64,000 nucleotides of DNA from NCBI RefSeq assembly GCF_964656455.1, contig NC_135715.1:75343414-75407413 (forward strand), in the 5' to 3' direction. This stretch comes from Halichoerus grypus. Its lineage: Eukaryota > Chordata > Mammalia > Carnivora > Phocidae. The stretch's first letter is position 1. Every line of letters starts with the position of its first letter. This document shows, piece after piece, positions 1 to 10,855 of this stretch. The notes under the pieces are model-generated. The model searched no databases, was not told where the DNA came from, and saw only the letters and a program-made list of their open reading frames with translations. Position numbers and translations under genes: made by a program.

Positions 1-61
1 GGGGCTCGATATGGGGGCTCGATATGGGGGCTCGATACGGGGGCTCGATGTGGGGCTCGAT
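1..61. repeat. 13-bp tandem repeat inside a SINE
   Basis: Copies begin at about 1, 13, 26, 39 and 51. They differ only at the last two bases (at, at, ac, g-) before the normal SINE sequence resumes. This looks like replication slippage or a short duplication. The array may continue to the left of the window. Confidence 0.9.
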
Positions 62-129
62 CCCAGGACCCTGAGATCATGACCCGAGCAGAAGGCAGAC
101 GCTTAACGACTGAGCCACCCAGGCGCCCC
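1..129 (-). mobile_element. CAN-SINE, partial, with internal 13-bp expansion
   Basis: This is the tRNA-related head of an antisense CAN-SINE, ending in 'gagccacccaggcgcccc'. The element runs off the left edge. Positions 1-61 hold about 4.6 tandem copies of a 13-bp unit 'gggggctcgatat', which is normally present once per SINE. The unit overlaps the reverse complement of the tRNA B-box region. Confidence 0.93.
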
Positions 130-136
130 TAATTGC

Positions 137-235
137 CATAGTTCTTACAGTGAGTAAGGGGTAAAGTCAGGATCTAAATCCAAATGTGATTGCTATGACA
201 TGCTGCATTAAATTCTTTATCCCTATGTCCCTACC
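137..235 (+). repeat. MIR-like SINE fragment
   Basis: The order 'cagtgagtaagg', 'tcaggatctaaatcc', then 'ttctttatccc' resembles the 3' half of MIR in sense orientation. It is highly diverged and recognised by eye only. 236-575 shows AT-rich sequence with nothing I recognise. Confidence 0.4.
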
Positions 236-592
236 AAATTACTATATTTTGATCATTCTTAATGGTGTAAATTTCTAAAAATAGTTATGTAGTTTTCTTT
301 TTGGTTGAGATGTTTTCAAAGTCAGATATTTCTAAAGTCAAATATCAATTGCATTTCTGAAGAGCATATGGTTTTCCTACTAGAATGTTGCTATTGTCAA
401 TTATCTTTTTTTCAGGGGTTCCTGAGGAGCTACTGAAAAATGAAGAATTTGATTATTCAAATCAAGTTTTAAGAATATTAGAGATACTTGTATATTAAAG
501 CATTCTATTTTACAAATGATTATAGAATTAGATTTGTTTAAAGCAAAAAACACTACTTAGCATTCAGGTTTTTATTACCTTTCTTAATTTTA

Positions 593-800
593 TAATTTTT
601 TGTTAAAGATTTTATTTATTTATTTGTCAGAGAGAGAGCCCAAGCAGGGGAAGTGGCAGGCAGAGCATGCAGAACAGGCAGAGGGGGAAGTAGGCTCCCT
701 ACCGAGCAGGGAGCCCGATGTGGGACTCCATCCCAGGAACTTGGGATCAGGACCCGAGGTGAAGGCAGTTGCTTAACCGACTGAGCCACCCAGGCGTCCC
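593..800 (-). mobile_element. CAN-SINE, full length, antisense
   Basis: The T-rich tail, purine-rich body and 'gagccacccaggcgtccc' head are present. A 17-bp target duplication 'tacctttcttaatttta' flanks it at 576-592 and 801-817. This variant has 'caagcaggggaagtggcaggcag', an older body form. Intact duplications mark a single retrotransposition event. Confidence 0.96.
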
Positions 801-1017
801 TACCTTTCTTAATTTTAAATCTTTTTAATCAGATTTGTTAGCTTCTGCTGGCAGTGACTTTCGTACATGATAGCTGGAAATTGCCATTGCTATCTGGGAA
901 GTTGTCCTAGAGAGTTCAGGTATGAACCTGATTTGACCTGATCAGAGCCCTGAAAACCATTGTGAACTGATTTTATAAGTGTTTTTTACTGTAAAAAAAT
1001 TTTTTTTCTAAATAGAT

Positions 1018-1115
1018 TACAGGATCCATGAAGGCAAGAAGCATGTCTTTTGTGTCTTTAAAACCCATCTCTTAATATCAAGTACAACGTTCTTCATAAA
1101 TATTAAGTGGCAGGA
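1018..1115 (+). repeat. L2 3'-end-like fragment
   Basis: 'atccatgaaggcaagaagca', then 'ttcttcataaatattaagtg', follows the order of the mammalian L2 3' end (a CATGAGGGCAGG-like motif, then the CAATAAAT-like terminus). Diverged; the match is from memory. Confidence 0.45.
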
Positions 1116-1305
1116 GAAACAAAAGTAAACTTTATTAGGCCAATGAAATATAGAGTAGAAATAATCCTTTAAAATACACAATGCTGAGAGTCACAGAAGT
1201 TCTAATCATTTGCTGATTGGTTTTTTCATGATACTATACTACAAACTAATAGGTAGTACCTATTTTACAAATAGAAAAACTATTGAGCCATGGCGATTAG
1301 TATAT

Positions 1306-1500
1306 AAAGTATTTTCCAATGTTTTATCTTAACTGAACCTCACAACCACCATGCAATAATTCCCATCACTATTTTTTTTAATATATGAAAACATAGAAAC
1401 TCAGAGAAGTTGGGTGAGGTTGCCAGAGTCAGCCGGAGAGGGAGAAGCACATCTGATAATGATGTCACGTGATTTTGTGCACTATACCCTTGCAAACCAG
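1306..1500 (+). repeat. MIR, sense, diverged
   Basis: The MIR core order is visible: 'ttatcttaactgaacctcac', then an 'aaacatagaaactcagagaa' segment corresponding to the AAACTGAGGCTCAGAGAGG core, then 'gttgccagagtcagc'. A palindromic E-box TCACGTGA lies at 1465-1472 in its 3' part. Confidence 0.6.
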
Positions 1501-1638
1501 ATGCACCTGTGAGCTGTGGGAGTCTGAGCCTCTAGACAGACCTGGGGGTGGCTGGGTGCAAGATGCCTTCTCTCTGTCTAACCTTCCACATCTGTTTGGG
1601 CAAAAGGGGAGAGACCCTCTTTTAAAAGACAAGTACAG

Positions 1639-1853
1639 GGGCACCTGGGTGGCTCAGTCAGTTTTAGCGTCTGCCTTTGGCTCAGGTCATGATCCCAGGG
1701 TCCTAGGATTGAGTCCCACATCAGGCTCCCTACTCAGTGGGGAGTCTGCTTCTCCCTCTTCTTCTGTCCCTCCCCCTGCTCGTGCTCTCTCTCTCAAATA
1801 CATACATACATACATACATACATAAGTCTTACAAAAAAACAACAACAAAAAAT
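1639..1853 (+). mobile_element. CAN-SINE, sense, (CATA)n tail
   Basis: The head 'ggcacctgggtggctcag', tRNA-like A and B boxes, CT-rich body and tail are present. The usual AAATA tail has become (CATA)n at 1796-1825. The target duplication 'aaaagacaagtacag' is at 1624-1638, with one mismatch to 1854-1868. Confidence 0.96.
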
Positions 1854-1992
1854 AAAAGACAAATACAGACAGGCAGGGCAGAAACAAGGAAGACATGCTC
1901 AGTGGAGCAAAAGAAAGTGAGGGGAAAAACAGTGAAATGAAGTTAGTAAAAGAAGGAGCCAGTGTTCACAAGTGGTAGTGAGGAGACCAAGG

Positions 1993-2377
1993 TGTATTAG
2001 TTTGCTATGATTGCTATAATGAATGACCACAGACTGGCTGATTGAAACAACAGACATTTACTGTCTTGTAGTTTTGGAGGCTGCAAGTCTGAGGTCAAGG
2101 TGTCAGTGGGGTTGTTTTCTTCTGACACCCCTCCTTAGTTTGTATGTGGCCGTCTTTTGCTGTTTCCTCACATGGTCTTCCTTTGTGTATGTCTGTCTGT
2201 GTCCTAATCTCTTCTTATGACACCTGCCCTGTTGGATTAGAGCCCACCCATTTGGCCTCATTTTACCTTAGTTGCCTCTTTCAAGGCCGTATCTCCACAT
2301 ACAGTCACATTCTGAGACACTGGAGGATTAGAACTTCAACATATGAATTTTGAGGAACTCAATTCAGTCCATAATAG
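1993..2377 (-). mobile_element. MLT1-type LTR (ERVL-MaLR), antisense
   Basis: It begins 'tgtattagtttgctatgatt', continues through 'cttgtagttttggaggctgc', 'cacatggtcttcc' and 'ttggattagagcccaccc', and ends 'aattcagtccataata'. This is the reverse complement of the classic MaLR solo-LTR layout. No internal retroviral sequence flanks it. Confidence 0.85.
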
Positions 2378-4030
2378 AAATAAGAAAAGTGAACCTGATC
2401 TATAATTCTGAAGACATGGCCTGTTTCAATTGCTTTATTCCTGTTCGTATACTCTCCTGGCACAAATAAATGTTGGAGCAAGTTGTGACAATTTTTTTAC
2501 ATCAGTATATTCCACTGGATGTATAAAGAAAAAAAAAAGAGAGATTCAGAACTAAATTCTTCTATATTTAGCTTGCTTCATACTTTATTTTCACTCTCAT
2601 CTCTGGAGGGCCAGCTTCAAGCCTTGTCAAGTTTTGACAAGGGCAGACGAAGCGGATGATGGTCCCATTGCCAGCCAGGTCTAACCTATCTCTCTGTCTT
2701 TTTTGAGCTGTGGAGTGCATACGATTTGAGTCCTATGCACTCCCTGTATAGTGTGATATATCCAGTAAAAATGAACTCACAATACTGAGAAGACAGTGAA
2801 GCATAGGTTTTACAAGCCGCACAGCCGTGGAGATAAGCTAGGGGGACCTATTGGAATGGCATTTTCCAGCTTATTTCTAACAAGATGCATTCAGCGTAGT
2901 ACTTCAGACCGTGAAAGGTAGCCAGAAGAATTTGAAAGTTTTCTCTGAGGCATTGAGCAGCTAACAAGGTTATAATTGGAATGTGTTGCAAAGACTCAAA
3001 TTATTAATAAATGCTGCGGTCATAGAATAACAGGGACGAGAGGGAAGCCTGGGAATCTTGTGGCCGGTGCCTTGCTCAAAGCACAGAAGCTGCTTTGTAA
3101 AGGTAGGAATCAGGGCTGGGTTTCAAGACGGCCAAAGAAGATTCCAGAGTCTTCTGCAATGAAAGTTTCTGTATCTAACCAATCATCAGAAATCTCAGAG
3201 TACTTTTGTTTCCTTGACTTCCTTCATTATTTCATGTTCTGCCTTCAGAAAAGGTGAAACATACCTGTCTACTTTTCTTCATGCAATATCTTGTGATTTG
3301 CTAAAAGAGTTTTAATAGGTCACTTCTCGGCCCTTTTCTGTAAGTTGAACTGAAACTCTGTCCATTGTTTTAGGGATCTGTTTCTATTAGTCCCACACAT
3401 GCTACCCCTCACCATCTGGAATGGTGGAGTTCTTATTTATGTCTTCATGGCACCTCCCTGACTCGTTCCCCTTTGGGGACCATCCTATTTACGTCACGTG
3501 TGAGGCCCCGGACTATATTCTGAAATATCCCTACTGAAGAATATGCATCCAATATACTTGGTGGAGCTTTTTCAAGAAATACCAGAAGCTTTCGAAATGT
3601 ACTCTTTGGCTGTGATCCAGTAGCTTTCCATTCCATGATGGGTGGTTTCAGAAACAGGTTCTTGTGTGGAATAGCTATTGTTACCCAGCCAAAAAGAGAG
3701 CCTATTTCTCAGAGCTGTGCACACTTCATTATAAGGAAAGGGATCGATGCCAGTGCCTGGAATTTGAAAAGTCAGCTTTGAAAGTTTGTGTAAGTCCCTG
3801 AAGGGCCAAACTATGTATTTCTCCTTGTGATAGAGCCAGACATTGGTCTAAGTGGTCAGTTGTGCAAATCGGCTGACACAGGGCCAGGAGGTGGGTTGGC
3901 CTGCTCCACAGCTGCTTCTATAACACCTTTTCATTAAAAGCTTGCCTCAGAGGCACTCCCCTCAAATTAGGAGAAAAGAGCCAAAGACATATGTGTAAAG
4001 AGTGAGGAAAAACTACCGTCCGTGGCTGTT
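2378..4030. other. No gene recognised (1.65 kb)
   Basis: Mixed-composition DNA without recognised repeats or exons. The open frames at 2976-3257 (+) and 3445-3636 (-) are short and match nothing I know. A short U2-snRNA-like stretch near 3322-3362 is discussed in the findings. Confidence 0.5.
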
Positions 4031-4048
4031 TAAACTTCCCCAGATTTC

Positions 4049-4244
4049 GGGGCGCCTGGGTGGCTCAGGCGGTTAAGCGTCTGCCTTCGGCTCAGGTCAT
4101 GATCTCAGGGTCCTGGGATCGAGCCCCGCATTGGGCTCCCTGCTCATCGGGGTCTGCTTCTCCCCCTCCCCCTACCCCTCCCCCCTGCTTGTGCTCTCTC
4201 TGTCTCTCTCAAATAAATAAATAAAATCTTAAAATAAAATAAAA
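4049..4244 (+). mobile_element. CAN-SINE, sense
   Basis: Complete element from 'ggggcgcctgggtggctcag' to an (AAATA)n/(AAAAT)n tail. The target duplication 'aaacttccccagattt' at 4032-4047 is matched by 'aaacgtccccagattt' at 4246-4261. Confidence 0.97.
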
Positions 4245-4335
4245 TAAACGTCCCCAGATTTTGGTACCATGAAATACCTTTCATTCCCCTGTTACTGAAG
4301 AAAATCATGACCTTGAAGTGTCTGGAAAGTTCCCA

Positions 4336-4440
4336 GGCAGTCAACAAGTATTTATCAATCACTTACTATCTACTCAGCACTGACAGGGCATAAGAAATAT
4401 GTCATGAGCTTTCTCCTCAAGTAGTTGATACTAGAGTTCT
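4336..4440 (-). repeat. L2 3'-end-like fragment, antisense
   Basis: 'caacaagtatttatcaatca', then 'cttactatctactcagcact', follows the reverse-complement L2 terminus (CAACAAATATTTATTGAGCACCTACTATGTGCC-like). It is diverged and assigned by eye. Confidence 0.4.
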
Positions 4441-4683
4441 GGGTAAAAGGCATGAAAATATGAAAGCCTGTTGCGTGCGCTCCTGGACATACGGCAGCCC
4501 CAGGAACGACTGCTCCAGGTGGAGCTTCGGGGCCAGAGAACTACATCTTCCTTTCTCTCTGGGGCTTTGCAGATGCTTGTCTCCTTCAAGTTCTCCTCTC
4601 CCCAACCCCCTAAGCCCAGGCCCTTACCGGCTTTTCGGAGTCTTGCTTCAATCTGGTAAGGATGCTCAAGAAATCCTATCTTT

Positions 4684-4881
4684 TTTTTTCTTTTAAACAT
4701 TTTATTTATTTGACAGAGAGAGAGACAGCGAGAGAGGGAACACAAGCAAGGGGGAGTGGGAGAGGGAGAAGCAGGCTTCCAGCTGAGCAGGGAGCCCGAC
4801 GTGGGGCTCGATCCCAGGACCCTGGGATCATGACCTGAGCCGAAGGCAGACGCCCAATGACTGAGCCACCCAGGTGCCCCG
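4684..4881 (-). mobile_element. CAN-SINE, antisense, full length
   Basis: T-rich tail 'tttttttcttttaaac', body 'gaacacaagcaaggggg', and head ending 'gagccacccaggtgcccc'. The perfect 15-bp target duplication 'agaaatcctatcttt' is at 4669-4683 and 4882-4896. Confidence 0.97.
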
Positions 4882-4896
4882 AGAAATCCTATCTTT

Positions 4897-7850
4897 GAAT
4901 GTGTTTACACCAGGGTGAATCTGGCCATAGGATTTTAAGCCTTTATACTCCTGGAGGAAACGCATCACCATTTGAAGGAAATAAAAGAAGGGGCTAGGTT
5001 GAAGGAGCAGGAGAGAGAACCATTTCAATCTTTTTCCTCACTGATAGTAGTTGTAAATCCTTGGCAAGCCATAAAAAGAATGCCTGAGTTTACATACCTT
5101 TTAAGGACGGAAAGATATGTCAGCAATGACATATGACTAAGAGACTGTGTTACAGGCAACAGCAGGGCAGAGAGGAGAAAAACACTGGTCCAGAACCCTA
5201 GATGGTGACCAAAGATAGGGCAGCAGCAAGTGGCCATTATCCCAAGACTGGGAAGAAAACAAACATGGCAACTGGGAAGCCAGCTTAGGATACAGAAGTG
5301 CCCCCTGGGGTTATCCTCCGGAAGCCCCAGGCTCCAAACTCCTCACCCGCTGGAACCCAGCTCCTCCCTTCCTGATGATCAGCAGGGCTTTGGAGCTGGA
5401 GGGGTCCCCAGCAGGGACTGTAGGTGCCATTGTTCCTCGCATTTCAAGGTGGAATAATAAATTCAGTTCAGTGTTAGATTCGCAGGTGGTTTTGTTTGTT
5501 TGTTATGCACACCACTTCTTCATGTGCATGCTTTCAGTATTTGCGGCTGGCTCAGGGACATAGTCATTGTAAATCTATTGCTAAGGAAAATACATGCCAA
5601 ATTCCAAACAAGTGAGATGTATTTTTATTGCACAGTGTTTGTGGCATGAAGATTAGTGCAACAAGAATTTTATTTGGATGGCCAAGACGTGAGAGCAAAG
5701 AGCATTAGCGGAGGGTTGGGAGATGTGCATGTAAGTCTTGTGTCTAATACCAATTAAGAAATGTTTAGCAAGCCAAATTCCCAGAGGTTACATTTTGTTA
5801 TCTGCAAGAGGAAGGACTTGATTAGATCATTTCAAAGGCTCTTTACTGTCTGGAATTCTGCTGTTTCTAAAAGGCAGCCTGAAATGGAATGTGTCTTCTC
5901 TAAGAATTCCAAGTGCTTGTCAACGATCAATCCTTTTGCCTTCCATCTGTAGGTTTTCCAGTGACCCTATGGGACTGTAATGGTCAATGATAATGTTACC
6001 AACCTGTTTTCATGCATAAGGTTGGGAAAGTCTTTCCAGGAAAAGTTTTAGAGGTGAGAAGTTATTAGCTTTTCTTAATTCATTCTTTTGCTTCATGGCT
6101 TTGTAAAACTAGAATTGTCTTCAGATGCTCCTGGCTTCCATGTCTTGGCTGTGAGATCTCAGTCTTGAGAAGCATCAGGCCATTCAGCAGTCGTAGTGCC
6201 ATTAGATGTCACAATCGTTTGAGGCTGTTCTTGTTGTTATTATATTACACCTCAAGTATTCTAGCTCAGGATGCATCCTCAACCCAAATGCCTGTCATTT
6301 CTTTTGATTGGGAACACATAAAGATGTCCCTGTGCAGTCAATTGCAGCAATACAAAGTGAAGCACAATTATCATTTAGTGTAGAATATGTAATAGTGTAA
6401 ATATTGACACATTTACAAATAGTGTAAAATATAAAGCATAACATGGAATTTTGAAAAGTCTTAAATTTTGGTATTTTAATTTCTATTTTAAATGAACTCG
6501 TAGATCAAACCTCAGGAGGGGAAAGAAGGAAGAAAGAACACGTTTTTCCCATCTAGCTCTTAAATATGTATGTGACTTGAAAGCTAGGAAGCACAGGACT
6601 TATAAGATACCCATATTTTTAGTGGCATGGAAGATAGCTGGAGTAATGTGAAAATGAACAGTTCCTCTGATTGTGGGAATATATTCTCTGGAGAGAAGTG
6701 TAAGCGCTTTTAGAGTTAAATATATTAATCACTGGCAGCTCTGGGAATCTGCCCAAATAAATCATTGTCCCAGCAATGTTTACGTTCAGCCAACTTGAGC
6801 TGTCAACCACTGAATTAGGCACTTTTTTCCCCCTAAAAGACATGATTTGGCCAGTAAGAATTTGGTTATGCAATTAAATGTTCACCAATTAGGAGGTAAA
6901 AGCCCTGGATTTGGAAAAGTTTGGCATTTTAATGATCCAAAGTATAAATAGTTTCTACCCCCCACAATAAATAACCGATGTAAAAATTTTAATTTCAAAT
7001 TGGCCAGTCTTCAAAGCCACACTGCAAGCCATACACTAAGGTATTGAGGATAATAAGAAAAACTAGAATGCCACTAGCAGTGAGAAACTGTTTTTTAAAA
7101 AAAAAAAGAAAAGAAAAAGAAGGGCAAAGTCTTTTAGAAAATGACTTAAGATTCTTTTCCTGTTAAGTATGAGAAAAAGGAAAGAATTTTCCGAGAATGT
7201 TGACCAATGATAGCGCTTCTTGTAGAAACTATATTTCTTACTGGAACTCTAATCAGAAGTTTAGGAGTCACATTGCCTCTTGTCAGACAAAAGGAGACAA
7301 TGTTATCAAGATTTGATGAGTATTATACCTACAAAGTTTAATCGCAGGCACTTTGTTCTAGTTATGACGAGATGGGTTTAGGAAAGGGAAGAGACAGCGG
7401 AAGTCCCCAGCAGCTGAACGGAAGGCACCAGAGCAGGACAGGGACAGGAGTGGACTGGAAGGAGGGCAGGGGCAATGTTTCCCAGTGTCCTTGCTTGGTT
7501 CTTTCTTTGGGGAAGGGCCTTCCGGAATTGTCACTGGGATCCGGTTTACGAAAACAGCTTATGAGAGGTTGAGAAAGATTTAGCCCAAGTAGCTGGGCTA
7601 AAAAGGCTGTGTGTGAATTAGACAGTTGATAGAAAACAACATCCTTGATTGATATTGTTATTCAAGTAGTTTCATATTAAAAATCAGTGTTCTTGATAGT
7701 TTAATTTGCTAATTGAACAAAAAGGTATATCCTGCTAGTTTACTAAGAATCTGTTTTAAAATACTGATTATTTAAAACATGGGTTTTCATAGTGGGAAAG
7801 ATGGCAGTTTGTAGGAAAGCATGAAAAACTTGTTTGTTTTTTTTTAAATT
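4897..7850. other. No gene recognised (about 3 kb)
   Basis: Mostly unrecognised single-copy-looking sequence. A possible MIR-family fragment lies at about 5795-5870 ('ttgattagatcatttcaaag'). An A-rich run is at 7089-7121. The open frames here are short (at most 84 codons) with no recognisable domain. Confidence 0.5.
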
Positions 7851-7865
7851 AAGTCTATTAATTAA

Positions 7866-8069
7866 TTAATTAATTAATTTTTTTAAAGGTTTTATTTATT
7901 TGACAGAGAGAAAGACAGCCAGAGAGGGAACACAAGCAGGGGGAGCGGGAGAGGGAGAAGCAGGCTTCCCGCCGAGCAGGGAGCCTGATGCGGGGCTCGA
8001 TCCCAGGGCTCTGGGATCATGACCTGAGCCGAAGGCAGATGCTTAACGACTGAGCCACCCAGGCGCCCC
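7866..8069 (-). mobile_element. CAN-SINE, antisense
   Basis: Full antisense element with body 'gaacacaagcagggggagc' and head 'gagccacccaggcgcccc'. The target duplication 'aagtctattaattaa' at 7851-7865 is matched at 8070-8084 (14 of 15). A short (AATT)n run lies at the insertion edge. Confidence 0.97.
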
Positions 8070-8129
8070 AAGTCTATTAATTTAAAAAAAATTGTGTTAA
8101 TTTTTAAAAATATGTAACTTATGTATGTG

Positions 8130-8404
8130 CTGTGAAATTAGAGGGTAGAAAACAGCATCTACTGAAAAGTTGCCTCCTGTCCCCTCCTGCCTGCCACCCC
8201 GCTAACACTTCCATGGCACCCAGCTCCCTTCTATATGCTTCGGAGAAAGTCTGGACCTGTGTAAGTGAATATATTTTCTTCTATCCCTTCCCTGTTTGTT
8301 ACACAAGTGATGACACTGTCTACATGCTACCTGGATCTTTCATTTTCACTTCATGATACACTTTGGAGATTATTCCTTATCAGCATATAAAGCAATTCTT
8401 CATT
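8130..8404 (-). mobile_element. Older L1 (L1M type), 3' part, outer element
   Basis: The sequence 'cctcctgtcccctcctgcct' through 'tggagattattccttatcag' resembles the reverse complement of an old L1 3' end. It resumes after the inner L1 at about 8858, where 'ggctgtatagtattctattc' continues the same consensus. The interruption shows the nesting order. Confidence 0.65.
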
Positions 8405-8857
8405 GTTTTTTATTGTGGTAAAATATATATAACATGAAATTTACTATTTTAAAGTGTACAATTCAGTGGCATTAAGTACTTTTACATTGTTGTGCAATAG
8501 TTACTTTCATCCATCTCCAGAACTTTTTTATCATCCCAAACTGAAACTCTGTCCCCATTAAACAACAACTTCCCACACCCTGCAGCCCCTGGTGACCACC
8601 ATTCTACTTTCTGTGTCTATGAATTTGACTTTTCTAGTTTGGCTGTTCTAGCTACCTCCTACAAGTTGAATCATACATTTGTTCTTTTGTTTCCAGCTTA
8701 TTTCGCTTAGCATAATGTCCTAAAGGTTCATCCCTGTTATAGCCTGTATCAGAATTTCATTTCCTTTTAATGGCTGAATAATATTCCATTGTATGTATAT
8801 ATCACATTTTGTTTATCTGTTCATCTGTCAATGGACATTTGGGTTGTTTCCCCTTTC
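8405..8857 (-). mobile_element. Younger L1 3' fragment nested in older L1
   Basis: It starts with the reverse complement of an L1 3' terminus ('attgtggtaaaatatatata', 'aagtgtacaattcagtggca') and runs through 'ggctgaataatattccattg' and 'gtcaatggacatttgggttg'. It is 5'-truncated. An approximate target duplication ('attcttcattgtttt' against 'tttcttccatcctttt') flanks it. Confidence 0.8.
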
Positions 8858-9600
8858 TTCCATCCTTTTTGATGGCTGTATAGTATTCTATTCTGTGGTT
8901 GTAACATATTATACAAACCAGTTTCCTACTGATGGTCAGGTTATTTCCATGTTTCAGTGAATAATTGTGAAATTAAACCATTTCATACATTTTATCTATT
9001 AAAACTCATTTCTTGAAATGGATGTGCTGAAAAAAATGTTATACATATATTAAATTTGGGGCCATTACTAAATTGCCCTCCATGGACATTATACCAATTT
9101 ACCCACCAGAGACTATCTATCTGTCTGTTTCCCTACCTCCTTACCAATGCAGAGCGTTACCAAACTCTTTCATTTTTGTTCATCTTATGGTGGAAAACAG
9201 TGTCTCAGTATAGTTGCAATTTGCATTTCTCTTATCTTGAGTGAACTCTGGGAGTTTTAGGGCCATTGTTTCTGTTTGTTTGTTTCTTATTTTTTTATTT
9301 TTTAAAGATTTTATTTATTTATTTGACAGAGAAAGACACAGCAAGATAGGGAACACAAGCAGGTGGAGTGGGAGAGGGAGAAGCAGGCCTCCCGCTGAGC
9401 AGGGAGCCGGATGCCGGGCTCCATCCCAGGACCCTGGGATCATGACCTGAGCCAAAGGCAGACGCCTAGACTGAGCCACCCAGGCGCCTGTTTGTTTGTT
9501 TGTTTGTTTTACTGGGACTATCTTCATTTCCTTTGTTCATTTCTCAGTCTATTGAGTTTTTTTCCTCCCTCTGCTTTATATTGGCTGTTCTTGAAATATT
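8858..9600 (-). mobile_element. Older L1 (L1M type), continuation into ORF2 end
   Basis: The reverse complement of L1 ORF2 3' coding sequence can be followed ('aaattgccctccatggacat', 'caatttacccaccagagact', 'ttgcaatttgcatttctctt'). All frames are broken. A CAN-SINE interrupts it at 9290-9487, and L1-like sequence continues to about 9600. Confidence 0.7.
9290..9487 (-). mobile_element. CAN-SINE, antisense, in the old L1
   Basis: Full antisense element. The target site is a (GTTT)n-like run: 'tctgtttgtttgtttctta' precedes and 'cctgtttgtttgtttg' follows, so the exact duplication is blurred by slippage. It sits in the older L1 and postdates it. Confidence 0.95.
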
Positions 9601-9974
9601 TGCTTTTGTTTGGCATCTTTAATGTAGCTTGTGGGAGACTTTTGGAACTGTGCTGTGAAACAGGAGCTTTGTCTAAGAATAGTGGAACCTGCTTTTCAAC
9701 ACCATTGACCAAATATTGGCTCCATGACAATACATTTGACTAAGGGGACAGATCATCTGATGCTGTAGGAGGCTTTATTGGAGAGGTTATATTCAGAAGA
9801 AAGTGTATCTCTGTGAGAACAATATAAAAACTTCTCACAATATGTTTTAATGTTGTTTAGGATTTACTCATCTTTCAAAAGGTGGATGTAAAAACCCAAG
9901 ATAACTTGGTATATACTGAAGAAAAAAAAAAAAAAAAACAGAAACAAAATAGCATAATGTTAAATTTCATTTTG
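9601..9974. other. No gene recognised; poly-A run
   Basis: Unrecognised sequence with an uninterrupted A-rich run around 9908-9927. No polyadenylation signal just upstream and no matching target duplication were seen, so I do not call a processed pseudogene. Confidence 0.4.
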
Positions 9975-10855
9975 TTAACCCATGTACCCCATACTGGATA
10001 CCTCCAACTCAACATGCCCTGCTTTGGACTCATTCCTTTGACCCACAAAGCTACTCCTCAGTTCCTGTATTTCCCATCTGGGTTTTCTAAGGCAGTTGTC
10101 ACTCTCCTCCATATCCAGCTAGCTTATCATCAATGTCTCTCAGGTGCATCCATCCACCACCCTGTGTTCCCGTGTCCACCACCTTGTCCAGACCCCCACT
10201 GGAGTTCTTCTGGGTTACTGTAGCAACCTCCAACTGATCCTTTGCCTCCAGACTTGTCCCTGTTCAGTAGTTCTGTGATCTGTAGCCAAGAGTGAAGTTT
10301 ATGAAATGCAAATCAGATTGGTACATCTCTGTTTAAAATCCTTTGATGGTCCCCTGTTGCCCTTAGGATAAAACTCAAACTCCTTAACATGGCCTCCAAG
10401 GCCAGCGCGCCCTGGCCTGTCCCACTTATCCTTCAGGTCCCTCCTTCACCACACCCCTTTTTCTACACTTCCCTCTTCTCTCAGTAATCTTTCAATTCCT
10501 CAAACTCAGGGTGCACACTTTCAGGAACTTTGACTTTTCTGAAATGTTCTCCCCTGTTCCATTCCCTCTACCTCCTTCACCTGGAAAACTCCTACTTACT
10601 CTTTGTCAGCAAGTCTCACCCAACTCTCCCAATCTGAGTCAGTGGCTTCTCCTGGGCCCCTGAATATCCCTTATCTTTCATGATCATGATTTCATGTACT
10701 GTAAGGGCCTGTTTCCTTGTACAAACAGGTATTCCCCACCAGGTCGTAAGTGCCCAAGGAGCAAGACTGTGTCTCCCTTGTTTCCCACCTTTGCCCCAAC
10801 AACTAAACACATTTATTGCTCATAAATAACTGTGGATAAATGGCTGTTGAAAGGT
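9975..10855 (+). mobile_element. L2 LINE, sense, 3' part of ORF2 and 3' UTR
   Basis: The diagnostic order of L2 is visible: 'ctccaactcaacatgccctg', 'aaaatcctttgatggtcccc', 'aactccttaacatggcctcc', 'tggaaaactcctacttactc', and finally 'aaataactgtggataaatgg'. The reading frame is destroyed, as expected for this very old family. Confidence 0.8.

Noticed and set aside
1..61. Direct repeats at the left edge considered as a CRISPR or satellite array
   Set aside because: Units are contiguous without spacers and lie inside a SINE; this is a local expansion.
1461..1472. Palindromic E-box TCACGTGA and a second ACGTCACGTG near 3491
   Set aside because: Short motifs without supporting CpG or promoter context; expected by chance over this length.
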